Source: Ariolimax columbianus (Eukaryota; Mollusca; Gastropoda; Stylommatophora; Arionidae). From it: a stretch of DNA of 64,000 nt. Shown one piece after another: positions 50,755 through 62,400 of this stretch (the first letter of the stretch is position 1; each line of letters begins with the position of its first letter). The notes below the pieces were generated by a model. The model made no database searches. It saw only the letters and a program-made list of their open reading frames with translations, and was not told where the DNA came from. The stretch lies in contig JAVGWX010000025.1 of NCBI GenBank assembly GCA_036924085.1, forward strand, positions 23,702,752 to 23,766,751, given 5' to 3'. Made by a program: the position numbers and the translations under genes.

Positions 50755-53700
50755 ATCATAAGTTTAGACAATTTTCAGCCGTTAGAAATGTACTGCACTT
50801 TTAACGCACTAATTATGTGGATAAGTTAAAAGCATTTCCACTGACTTTCAAGTAATTTTACTGACAAGAAAAACTAATGTTTCTAAAATTAAAATTGAGT
50901 AGAAGGCGATTTGAAAAAAAGTTCCAGCTCATAAGTTTAGACAATTTTCAGCCGTTTGAAATGTATTGCAATTTAAACGCACTAATTATGTGGATAAGTT
51001 AAAAGCATTTCCATTGACTTTCAAGTATATTTACTGACAAGAAAAACTAATGTTTCTAAATTTAAAATTAAACACGATTTGAAAAAAGTTGCAGATCATA
51101 AGTATGGACAATTTTCAGCCGTTTGAAATGTATTTCAATTTTAACGCACTAATTATGTGGATAAGTTAAAAGCATTTCCACTGACTTTCAAGTAATTTTA
51201 CTGACAAGAAAAACTAATGTTTCTGAAATCAAAATTGAGAAGGCGATTTAAAAAAATTGCACATCATAAGTTTAGACAATTTTCAGCCGTTTGAAATGTA
51301 TTGCAATTTAAACGCACTAATTATGTGGATAAGTTAAAAGCATTTCCACAGACTTTCAAGTAATTTTACTGACAAGAAAAACTAATGTTTCTAAAATTAA
51401 AATTAAACACGATTTGAAAAAAAGTTGCATATCATAAGTTTAGACAATTTTCAGCCGTTTGAAATGTATTGCAATTTAAACGCACTAATTATGTGGATAA
51501 GTTAAAAGCATTTCCACAGACTTTCAAGTAATTTTACTGACAAGAAAAACTAATGTTTCTAAAATTAAAATTGAGTAGAAGGCGATTTGAAAAAAAGTTC
51601 CAGCTCATAAGTTTAGACAATTTTCAGCCGTTTGAAATGTATTGCAATTTAAACGCAATAATTATGTGGATAAGTTAAAAGCATTTCCATTGACTTTCAA
51701 GTATATTTACTGACAAGAAAAACTAATGTTTCTAAAATTAAAATTAAACACGATTTGAAAAAAGTTGCAGATCATAAGTATGGACAATTTTCAGCCGTTT
51801 GAAATGTATTTCAATTTTAACGCACTAATTATGTGGATAAGTTAAAAGCATTTCCACTGACTTTCAAGTAATTTTACTGACAAGAAAAACTAATGTTTCT
51901 GAAATCAAAATTGAGAAGGCGATTTAAAAAAAATTGCACATCATAAGTTTAGACAATTTTCAGCCGTTTGAAATGTATTGCAATTTAAACGCACTAATTA
52001 TGTGGATAAGTTAAAAGCATTTCCACAGACTTTCAAGTAATTTTACTGACAAGAAAAACTAATGTTTCTAAAATTAAAATTAAACACGATTTGAAAAAAA
52101 GTTGCAGATCATAAGTTTAGACAATTTTCAGCCGTTAGAAATGTATTGCACTTTTAACGCACTAATTATGTGGATAAGTTAAAAGAATTTCCACTTACTT
52201 TCAAGTAATTTTACTGACAAGAAAAACTAATGTTTCTAAAATTAAAATTGAGTAGAAGGCGATTTGAAAAAAAGTTGCAGATCATAAGTTTAGACAATTT
52301 TCAGCCGTTAGAAATGTACTGCACTTTTAACGCACTAATTATGTGGATAAGTTAAAAGCATTTCCACTGACTTTCAAGTAATTTTACTGACAAGAAAAAC
52401 TAATGTTTCTAAAATTAAAATTGAGTAGAAGGCGATTTGAAAAAAAGTTCCAGCTCATAAGTTTAGACAATTTTCAGCCGTTTGAAATGTATTGCAATTT
52501 AAACGCACTAATTATGTGGATAAGTTAAAAGCATTTCCATTGACTTTCAAGTATATTTACTGACAAGAAAAACTAATGTTTCTAAATTTAAAATTAAACA
52601 CGATTTGAAAAAAGTTGCAGATCATAAGTATGGACAATTTTCAGCCGTTTGAAATGTATTTCAATTTTAACGCACTAATTATGTGGATAAGTTAAAAGCA
52701 TTTCCACTGACTTTCAAGTAATTTTACTGACAAGAAAAACTAATGTTTCTGAAATCAAAATTGAGAAGGCGATTAAAAAAAAATTGCACATCATAAGTTT
52801 AGACAATTTTCAGCCGTTTGAAATGTATTGCAATTTAAACGCACTAATTATGTGGATAAGTTAAAAGCATTTCCACTGACTTTCAAGTAATTTTACTGAC
52901 AAGAAAAACTAATGTTTCTAAAATTAAAATTAAACATGATTTGAAAAAAAGTTGCAGATCATAAGTATAGACAATTTTCAGCCGTTTGAAATGTATTTCA
53001 ATTTTAACGCACTAATTTTGTGGATAAGTTAAAAGCATTTCCACTGACTTTCAAGTAATTTTACTGACAAGAAAAACTAATGTTTCTGAAATTAAAATTG
53101 AGTAGAAGGCGATTTGAAAAAAAGTTGCAGATCATAAGTTTAGACAATTTTCAGCCGTTAGAAATGTATTGCACTTTTAACGCACTAATTTTGTGGATAA
53201 GTTAAAAGCATTTCCATTGACTTTCAAGTAATTTTACTGACAAGAAAAACTAATGTTTCTAAAATTAAAATTAAACACGATTTGAAAAAAAGTTGCAGAT
53301 CATAAGTATAGACAATTTTCAGCCGTTTGAAATGTATTGCAATTTAAACGCACTAATTATGTGGATAAGTTAAAAGCATTTCCACTGACTTTTAAGTAAT
53401 TTTACTGACAAGAAAAACTAATGTTTCTGAAATCAAAATTGAGTAGAAGGCGATTTGAAAAGAATTGCAGATCATAAGTTTAGACTATTTTCAGCACTTT
53501 GACATGTATTGCAATTTTAACGCACTAATTATGTGGATAAGTTAAAAGCATTTCCACAGACATACAAGTAATTTTACTGACTAGAAAAACCAATGTTTTT
53601 AAAATTAAAATTGAGTAGAAGGCGATTTGAAAAAAAAGTGACAGATCATAAGTTTAGACAATTTTCAGCCGTTTGAAATGTATTGCAATTTAAACGCACT

Positions 53701-53816
53701 AATTATGTGGATAAGTTAAAAGCATTTCCACTGACTTTCAAGTAATTTTACTGACAAGAAAAACCAATGTTTCTGAAATCAAAATTGAGTAAAAGGCGAT
53801 TTAAAAAAAATTGCAC
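50755..53816 (+). repeat. 18-monomer HOR, copy 1 (3062 bp)
   Basis: Markers repeat at exactly +3062: GTTAGAAATGTACTGC (50,791 to 53,853; 52,317 to 55,379), TTGCATATCAT (51,427 to 54,489), CGCAATAATT (51,656 to 54,718), and CTAATTTTGTGG twice in successive monomers (53,013 to 56,075; 53,186 to 56,248). Inside it, CCACTTACTTTC monomers and AAATTTAAAATT monomers occur about 1.5 kb apart, suggesting an older half-unit of about 1.53 kb. Confidence 0.92.
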
Positions 53817-56800
53817 ATCATAAGTTTAGACAATTTTCAGCCGTTAGAAATGTACTGCACTTTTAACGCACTAATTATGTGGATAAGTTAAAAGCATTTC
53901 CACTGACTTTCAAGTAATTTTACTGACAAGAAAAACTAATGTTTCTAAAATTAAAATTGAGTAGAAGGCGATTTGAAAAAAAGTTCCAGCTCATAAGTTT
54001 AGACAATTTTCAGCCGTTTGAAATGTATTGCAATTTAAACGCACTAATTATGTGGATAAGTTAAAAGCATTTCCATTGACTTTCAAGTATATTTACTGAC
54101 AAGAAAAACTAATGTTTCTAAATTTAAAATTAAACACGATTTGAAAAAAGTTGCAGATCATAAGTATGGACAATTTTCAGCCGTTTGAAATGTATTTCAA
54201 TTTTAACGCACTAATTATGTGGATAAGTTAAAAGCATTTCCACTGACTTTCAAGTAATTTTACTGACAAGAAAAACTAATGTTTCTGAAATCAAAATTGA
54301 GAAGGCGATTTAAAAAAATTGCACATCATAAGTTTAGACAATTTTCAGCCGTTTGAAATGTATTGCAATTTAAACGCACTAATTATGTGGATAAGTTAAA
54401 AGCATTTCCACAGACTTTCAAGTAATTTTACTGACAAGAAAAACTAATGTTTCTAAAATTAAAATTAAACACGATTTGAAAAAAAGTTGCATATCATAAG
54501 TTTAGACAATTTTCAGCCGTTTGAAATGTATTGCAATTTAAACGCACTAATTATGTGGATAAGTTAAAAGCATTTCCACAGACTTTCAAGTAATTTTACT
54601 GACAAGAAAAACTAATGTTTCTAAAATTAAAATTGAGTAGAAGGCGATTTGAAAAAAAGTTCCAGCTCATAAGTTTAGACAATTTTCAGCCGTTTGAAAT
54701 GTATTGCAATTTAAACGCAATAATTATGTGGATAAGTTAAAAGCATTTCCATTGACTTTCAAGTATATTTACTGACAAGAAAAACTAATGTTTCTAAAAT
54801 TAAAATTAAACACGATTTGAAAAAAGTTGCAGATCATAAGTATGGACAATTTTCAGCCGTTTGAAATGTATTTCAATTTTAACGCACTAATTATGTGGAT
54901 AAGTTAAAAGCATTTCCACTGACTTTCAAGTAATTTTACTGACAAGAAAAACTAATGTTTCTGAAATCAAAATTGAGAAGGCGATTTAAAAAAAATTGCA
55001 CATCATAAGTTTAGACAATTTTCAGCCGTTTGAAATGTATTGCAATTTAAACGCACTAATTATGTGGATAAGTTAAAAGCATTTCCACAGACTTTCAAGT
55101 AATTTTACTGACAAGAAAAACTAATGTTTCTAAAATTAAAATTAAACACGATTTGAAAAAAAGTTGCAGATCATAAGTTTAGACAATTTTCAGCCGTTAG
55201 AAATGTATTGCACTTTTAACGCACTAATTATGTGGATAAGTTAAAAGAATTTCCACTTACTTTCAAGTAATTTTACTGACAAGAAAAACTAATGTTTCTA
55301 AAATTAAAATTGAGTAGAAGGCGATTTGAAAAAAAGTTGCAGATCATAAGTTTAGACAATTTTCAGCCGTTAGAAATGTACTGCACTTTTAACGCACTAA
55401 TTATGTGGATAAGTTAAAAGCATTTCCACTGACTTTCAAGTAATTTTACTGACAAGAAAAACTAATGTTTCTAAAATTAAAATTGAGTAGAAGGCGATTT
55501 GAAAAAAAGTTCCAGCTCATAAGTTTAGACAATTTTCAGCCGTTTGAAATGTATTGCAATTTAAACGCACTAATTATGTGGATAAGTTAAAAGCATTTCC
55601 ATTGACTTTCAAGTATATTTACTGACAAGAAAAACTAATGTTTCTAAATTTAAAATTAAACACGATTTGAAAAAAGTTGCAGATCATAAGTATGGACAAT
55701 TTTCAGCCGTTTGAAATGTATTTCAATTTTAACGCACTAATTATGTGGATAAGTTAAAAGCATTTCCACTGACTTTCAAGTAATTTTACTGACAAGAAAA
55801 ACTAATGTTTCTGAAATCAAAATTGAGAAGGCGATTAAAAAAAAATTGCACATCATAAGTTTAGACAATTTTCAGCCGTTTGAAATGTATTGCAATTTAA
55901 ACGCACTAATTATGTGGATAAGTTAAAAGCATTTCCACTGACTTTCAAGTAATTTTACTGACAAGAAAAACTAATGTTTCTAAAATTAAAATTAAACATG
56001 ATTTGAAAAAAAGTTGCAGATCATAAGTATAGACAATTTTCAGCCGTTTGAAATGTATTTCAATTTTAACGCACTAATTTTGTGGATAAGTTAAAAGCAT
56101 TTCCACTGACTTTCAAGTAATTTTACTGACAAGAAAAACTAATGTTTCTGAAATTAAAATTGAGTAGAAGGCGATTTGAAAAAAAGTTGCAGATCATAAG
56201 TTTAGACAATTTTCAGCCGTTAGAAATGTATTGCACTTTTAACGCACTAATTTTGTGGATAAGTTAAAAGCATTTCCATTGACTTTCAAGTAATTTTACT
56301 GACAAGAAAAACTAATGTTTCTAAAATTAAAATTAAACACGATTTGAAAAAAAGTTGCAGATCATAAGTATAGACAATTTTCAGCCGTTTGAAATGTATT
56401 GCAATTTAAACGCACTAATTATGTGGATAAGTTAAAAGCATTTCCACTGACTTTTAAGTAATTTTACTGACAAGAAAAACTAATGTTTCTGAAATCAAAA
56501 TTGAGTAGAAGGCGATTTGAAAAGAATTGCAGATCATAAGTTTAGACTATTTTCAGCACTTTGACATGTATTGCAATTTTAACGCACTAATTATGTGGAT
56601 AAGTTAAAAGCATTTCCACAGACATACAAGTAATTTTACTGACTAGAAAAACCAATGTTTTTAAAATTAAAATTGAGTAGAAGGCGATTTGAAAAAAAAG
56701 TGACAGATCATAAGTTTAGACAATTTTCAGCCGTTTGAAATGTATTGCAATTTAAACGCACTAATTATGTGGATAAGTTAAAAGCATTTCCACTGACTTT

Positions 56801-56878
56801 CAAGTAATTTTACTGACAAGAAAAACCAATGTTTCTGAAATCAAAATTGAGTAAAAGGCGATTTAAAAAAAATTGCAC
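53817..56878 (+). repeat. 18-monomer HOR, copy 2 (3062 bp)
   Basis: Full-length direct repeat of 50,755-53,816. I noticed almost no differences by eye, which makes it one of the youngest duplications in the window. It ends in GAGTAAAAGGCG and TTGCACATCATAAG exactly as copy 1 does. Confidence 0.92.
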
Positions 56879-59832
56879 ATCATAAGTTTAGACAATTTTC
56901 AGCCGTTTGAAATGTATTGCAATTTAAACGCACTAATTATGTGGATAAGTTAAAAGCATTTCCACAGACTTTCAAGTAATTTTACTGACAAGAAAAACTA
57001 ATGTTTCTAAATTTAAAATTAAACACGATTTGAAAAAAAGTTGCAGATCATAAGTTTAGACAATTTTCAGCCGTTAGAAATGTATTGCACTTTTAACGCA
57101 CTAATTATGTGGATAAGTTAAAAGCATTTCCACTTACTTTCAAGTAATTTTACTGACAAGAAAAACTAATGTTTCTAAAATTAAAATTGAGTAGAAGGCG
57201 ATTTGAAAAAAAGTTCCAGCTCATAAGTTTAGACAATTTTCAGCCGTTTGAAATGTATTGCAATTTAAACGCACTAATTATGTGGATAAGTTAAAAGCAT
57301 TTCCATTGACTTTCAAGTATATTTACTGACAAGAAAAACTAATGTTTCTAAATTTAAAATTAAACACGATTTGAAAAAAGTTGCAGATCATAAGTATGGA
57401 CAATTTTCAGCCGTTTGAAATGTATTTCAATTTTTTACGCACTAATTATGTGGATAAGTTAAAAGCATTTCCACTGACTTTCAAGTAATTTTACTGACAA
57501 GAAAAACTAATGTTTCTGAAATCAAAATTGAGAAGGCGATTTAAAAAAAATTGCACATCATAAGTTTAGACAATTTTCAGCCGTTTGAAATGTATTGCAA
57601 TTTAAACGCACTAATTATGTGGATAAGTTAAAAGCATTTCCACAGACTTTCAAGTAATTTTACTGACAAGAAAAACTAATGTTTCTAAAATTAAAATTAA
57701 ACACGATTTGAAAAAAAGTTGCATATCATAAGTTTAGACAATTTTCAGCCGTTAGAAATGTATTGCACTTTTAACGCACTAATTATGTGGATAAGTTAAA
57801 AGCATTTCCACTTACTTTCAAGTAATTTTACTGACAAGAAAAACTAATGTTTCTAAAATTAAAATTGAGTAGAAGGCGATTTGAAAAAAAGTTGCAGATC
57901 ATAAGTTTAGACAATTTTCAGCCGTTAGAAATGTACTGCACTTTTAACGCACTAATTATGTGGATAAGTTAAAAGCATTTCCACTTACTTTCAAGTAATT
58001 TTACTGACAAGAAAAACTAATGTTTCTAAAATTAAAATTGAGTAGAAGGCGATTTGAAAAAAAGTTCCAGCTCATAAGTTTAGTCAATTTTCAGCCGTTT
58101 GAAATGTATTGCAATTTAAACGCACTAATTATGTGGATAAGTTAAAAGCATTTCCATTGACTTTCAAGTATATTTACTGACAAGAAAAACTAATGTTTCT
58201 AAATTTAAAATTAAACACGATTTGAAAAAAGTTGCAGATCATAAGTATGGACAATTTTCAGCCGTTTGAAATGTATTTCAATTTTAACGCACTAATTATG
58301 TGGATAAGTTAAAAGCATTTCCACTGACTTTCAAGTAATTTTACTGACAAGAAAAACTAATGTTTCTGAAATCAAAATTGAGAAGGCGATTAAAAAAAAA
58401 TTGCACATCATAAGTTTAGACAATTTTCAGCCGTTTGAAATGTATTGCAATTTAAACGCACTAATTATGTGGATAAGTTAAAAGCATTTCCACTGACTTT
58501 CAAGTAATTTTACTGACAAGAAAAACTAATGTTTCTAAAATTAAAATTAAACATGATTTGAAAAAAAGTTGCAGATCATAAGTATAGACAATTTTCAGCC
58601 GTTTGAAATGTATTTCAATTTTAACGCACTAATTTTGTGGATAAGTTAAAAGCATTTCCACTGACTTTCAAGTAATTTTACTGACAAGAAAAACTAATGT
58701 TTCTGAAATTAAAATTGAGTAGAAGGCGATTTGAAAAAAAGTTGCAGATCATAAGTTTAGACAATTTTCAGCCGTTAGAAATGTATTGCAATTTAAACGC
58801 ACTAATTATGTGGATAAGTTTAGAGCATTTCCACTGACTTTTAAGTAATTTTACTGACAAGAAAAACTAATGTTTCTAAAATTAAAATTAAACATGATTT
58901 GAAAAAAAGTTGCAGATCATAAGTATAGACAATTTTCAGCCGTTTGAAATGTATTTCAATTTTAACGCACTAATTTTGTGGATAAGTTTAGAGCATTTCC
59001 ACTGACTTTCAAGTAATTTTACTGACAAGAAAAACTAATGTTTCTGAAATCAAAATTGAGTAGAAGGCGATTTGAAAAGAATTGCAGATCATAAGTTTAG
59101 ACTATTTTCAGCACTTTGACATGTATTGCAATTTTAACGCACTAATTATGTGGATAAGTTAAAAGCATTTCCACAGACATACAAGTAATTTTACTGACTA
59201 GAAAAACCAATGTTTTTAAAATTAAAATTGAGTAGAAGGCGATTTGAAAAAAAAGTGACAGATCATAAGTTTAGACAATTTTCAGCCGTTTGAAATGTAT
59301 TGCAATTTAAACGCACTAATTATGTGGATAAGTTAAAAGCATTTCCACTGACTTTCAAGTAATTTTACTGACAAGAAAAACCAATGTTTCTGAAATCAAA
59401 ATTGAGTAAAAGGCGATTTAAAAAAAATTGCACATCATAAGTTTAGACAATTTTCAGCCGTTTGAAATGTATTGCAATTTAAACGCACTAATTATGTGGA
59501 TAAGTTAAAAGCATTTCCATGACTTTCAAGTAATTTTACTGACAAGAAAAACTAATGTTTCTAAAATTAAAATTAAACATGATTTGAAAAAAAGTTGCAG
59601 ATCATAAGTATAGACAATTTTCAGCCGTTTGAAATGTATTTCAATTTTAACGCACTAATTATGTGGATAAGTTAAAAGCATTTCCACTGACTTTCAAGTA
59701 AATTTACTGACAAGAAAAACTAATGTTTCTAAAATTAAAATTGAGTAGAAGGCGATTTGAAAAAAAGTTCCAGCTCATAAGTTTAGACAATTTTCAGCCG
59801 TTTGAAATGTATTGCAATTTAAACGCACTAAT
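56879..59832 (+). repeat. Shortened derivative of the 18-monomer HOR
   Basis: Contains the same markers in the same order but with losses. GATTAAAAAAAAATTG at 58,388 lies 2555 bp, not 3062 bp, after its counterpart at 55,833, a loss equal to three monomers. Private changes appear, including GATAAGTTTAGAGC in two monomers (58,815 and 58,983), ATTTTTTACGC near 57,431, and CCATGACTTTC near 59,517. This is the last homogeneous part before the diverged edge. Confidence 0.85.
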
Positions 59833-60522
59833 TATGTGGATAAGTTAAAAGCATTTCCACTGACTTTCAAGTAATTTTATTGACAAGAAAAACAAATGTT
59901 TCTAAAATCTAAACTGAGAAGACGATTTGAACAAAAATTGCAGATCATAAGTTTAGACAATTTTCAGAACTTTGAAATGTATTACAATTTAAACGCACTA
60001 ATTATGTGGATAAGTTAAAAGCATTTCCACTGACTTTCAAGTAATTTTATTGACAAGAAAAACAAATGTTTCTAAAATCTAAACTGAGAAGACGATTTGA
60101 AAAAAAATTTGCAGATCGTAGGTTTAGACAATTTTCAGAACTTTGAAATGTATTGCAATTTTAACGCACTAATTATGTAGCTAAGTTAAAAGCATTTCCA
60201 CTGACTTTCAAGTAATTTTACTGACAAGAAAAACCAACTTTTATAAAAATCTAAACTCAGTAGAAGGCAAAATGAAAAAAAACTGCAGATCATAAGTTTA
60301 GACAATTTTCAGCACTTTGAAATGTATTGCAATTTTAACGCACTAATTATGTGGCTAAGTTAAAAGCATTTCCACTGACTTTCAAGTAATTTTACTGACA
60401 AGAAAAACCAATTATTATAAAAATTAAGAACTGAGTAGAGGGCGAATTTAAAAAAAATTGCAGATCATACGTTGACACAATTTTCAGCACTTTGAAATGT
60501 ATTGCAATTTTAAAGCACTAAC

Positions 60523-60695
60523 TATGTGGATAAATTAAAAGCATTTCCACTGACTTTCAAGTAATTATACTGACAAGAAAAGCCAAAGTTTCTAAAATCA
60601 AAATTGAGAAGAAGGCGATTTGACAAAAAATTGCAGATCATAAGTTTAGACAATTTTCAGCACTTTGAAATGTATTGCAATTTTAACGCACTAAT
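60523..60695 (+). repeat. Edge monomer with a near-identical twin (1)
   Basis: This 173-bp monomer and the one at 61,733-61,905 share AAAAGCCAAAG, GAGAAGAAGGCG and TTTGACAAAAAATTG. I count only a few differences between them. They lie 1210 bp (seven monomers) apart, with much more diverged monomers in between. Confidence 0.85.
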
Positions 60696-61732
60696 TATGT
60701 GGCTCACTTAAAAGCATTTCCACTGACTTTCAAAAAATTTTCCTGACAAGAAAAACCATTATTTCTTTAATCAAAATTTAAAAGGGGATTTGAAAAAAAA
60801 TTACAGATTATAAGTTTAGACAATTTTCAGCACTTTGAAATGTATTGCAATTTTAACGCACTAATTATGTGGCTAAGTTAAAAGCATTTCCACTGACTTA
60901 CAAGTAATTTTACTGACAAGAAAAACCAATTTTTATAAAAATCAAACACTGAGTAGAAAGCGAATTGAAAAAAAAATTCAGATTATAAGTTTAGAAAATT
61001 TTCAGCACTTAGAAATGTATTGCAATTTTAACGGACTAATTATGTGGATAAGTTAAAAGCATTTCCACTGACTTTCAAGTTATTTTACTCACAAGAAAAA
61101 CGATTGTTTCTTTAATCAAAATTAAAAAGGGGATTTGAAAAAAAATTGCAGATTATATATTTTGGACAATTTTCAGCACTTTGAAATGTATTGCAATTTT
61201 AAAGCACTAATTATGTGGCTAAGTTAAAAGCATTTCCATTGACTTTAAAGTAATTTTACTGACAAGAAAAACCAATTTAAAAAAAAATTAAGAACTGAAT
61301 AGAAGGCGAATTTTAAAAAAATTGCAGATTATAAGTTTAGACAATTTTCAGCACTTTGAAATGTATTGCAATTTTAACGCACTAATTATGTAGCTAAGTT
61401 AAAAGCATTTCCACTGACTTTTAAGTAATTTTACTGACAAGAAAAACAAATTTTTATAAAAATCAAAAACTGAGTAGAAGGCGAAATGAAAAAAAATTGC
61501 ACATCATAAGTTTAGACAATTTTCAGCACTTTGAAAAGTATTACATTTTTAACGCACTAATTATTTGTCTAAGTTAAAAGTATTTCCACAAACTTTGAAG
61601 TAATTTTACTAAAAAGAAAAACCAATTTAAAAAAAATCAAAACTGGGTAGAAGGTGAATTGAAAACAAAATGCAGATCTTAAGTTAAGACAATTTTCAGC
61701 TTTGAAATGTATTGCAATTTTAACGCACTAAT

Positions 61733-61905
61733 TATGTGGCTAAGTTAAAAGCATTTCCACTGACTTTCAAGTAATTTTACTGACAAGAAAAGCCAAAGTT
61801 TCTAAAATCAAAATTGAGAAGAAGGCGATTTGACAAAAAATTGCAGATCATAAGTTTAGACAATTTTCAGCACTTTGAAATGTATTGCAGTTTTAACGCA
61901 CTAAT
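61733..61905 (+). repeat. Edge monomer with a near-identical twin (2)
   Basis: Partner of 60,523-60,695. The visible differences are at the start (TATGTGGCTAAG against TATGTGGATAAA), GTAATTTTAC against GTAATTATAC, and the last bases (GCAGTTTTAACG against GCAATTTTAACG). Confidence 0.85.
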
Positions 61906-62400
61906 TATGTGGCTAAGTTAAAAGCATTTCCACTGACTTTCAAATAATTTTTTTGACAACAAAAAACCAAATTTTTAAAAAATCAAAAACTGAGTAGAAG
62001 GCGAATTAAAAAAAAAAATTGCAGATCATGTTTAGAAAATTTTAAGCACTTTGAAATGTATTGCAATTTTAACGTACTAATTATGTGGCTAAGTTAAAAG
62101 CATTTCCATTGACTTTCAAGTAATTTTACTGACAAGATAAACCAATTTTAAAATAAAAATTTAAAATGAGTAGAAGGCGAATTTAAAAAAAAATTGGAGA
62201 TCTTAGTTTGGTAAAGATTGGTTTAGTTTGGTTAAGATTGGTTTACTTTGGTTAAGATTAGTTTAGTTTGGTTAAGATTGGTTTAATTTGGTTAAGATTG
62301 GTTTAGTTTGGTTAAATTGGTTTAGTTTGGTTAAGATTAGTTTAGTTTTGTTGAGATTGGTTTATTTTGGTTGAGATTGGTTTAGTTCTGTTAAGATTAG

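Larger units (their letters stand above)
1..62195 (+). repeat. ~170-bp AT-rich satellite array
   Basis: About 365 head-to-tail monomers fill this stretch, each beginning TATGTGGATAAGTTAAAAGC in the phase used here. Common spacings are 167 and 172 bp, with 159, 165, 166, 168, 171, 173 and 174 bp variants. The first monomer has 43 G+C in 167 bases. I saw no inverted monomer and no inserted foreign sequence. Spacings that are not multiples of three, plus several TAA/TAG per monomer, exclude long reading frames. Monomer size and higher-order structure are typical of centromeric or pericentromeric satellites; that role is inferred, not shown. The family is not one I recognise. The array runs off the left edge of the window. 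Confidence 0.97.
59833..62195 (+). repeat. Diverged edge zone of the satellite
   Basis: Monomers start at 59,833, 60,003, 60,174, 60,348, 60,523, 60,696, 60,866, 61,041, 61,212, 61,387, 61,562, 61,733, 61,906 and 62,082; the last is cut off. Lengths rise to 170-176 bp. Most monomers have GGCTAAG for GGATAAG, CAGCACTTTGAAATG for CAGCCGTTTGAAATG, and scattered small indels in the A-rich centre. No HOR is visible. This is the expected state of an array border that has escaped homogenisation, so it probably preserves older monomer sequences. Confidence 0.9.

Noticed and set aside
1..59832. Bacterial replication origin or DnaA box cluster
   Set aside because: TTATCCACA occurs once per satellite monomer over 60 kb with no dnaA, dnaN or other gene. 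The repeated 170-bp organisation is eukaryotic satellite, so the match is by chance.
1..62195. Possible CRISPR array
   Set aside because: The repeated unit is about 170 bp and continuous. There are no short repeats of 24-40 bp separated by unique spacers; variation is scattered through the whole unit.
1..62195. CENP-B box
   Set aside because: No match to the core TTCG....A..CGGG on either strand in the monomer classes read. The GGCGATTT box and its complement AAATCGCC do not fit.
59833..62195. Insertion of a transposable element at the array border
   Set aside because: All sequence in this zone can be followed as satellite monomers in phase. No terminal repeats, target-site duplication or coding remnant was seen.
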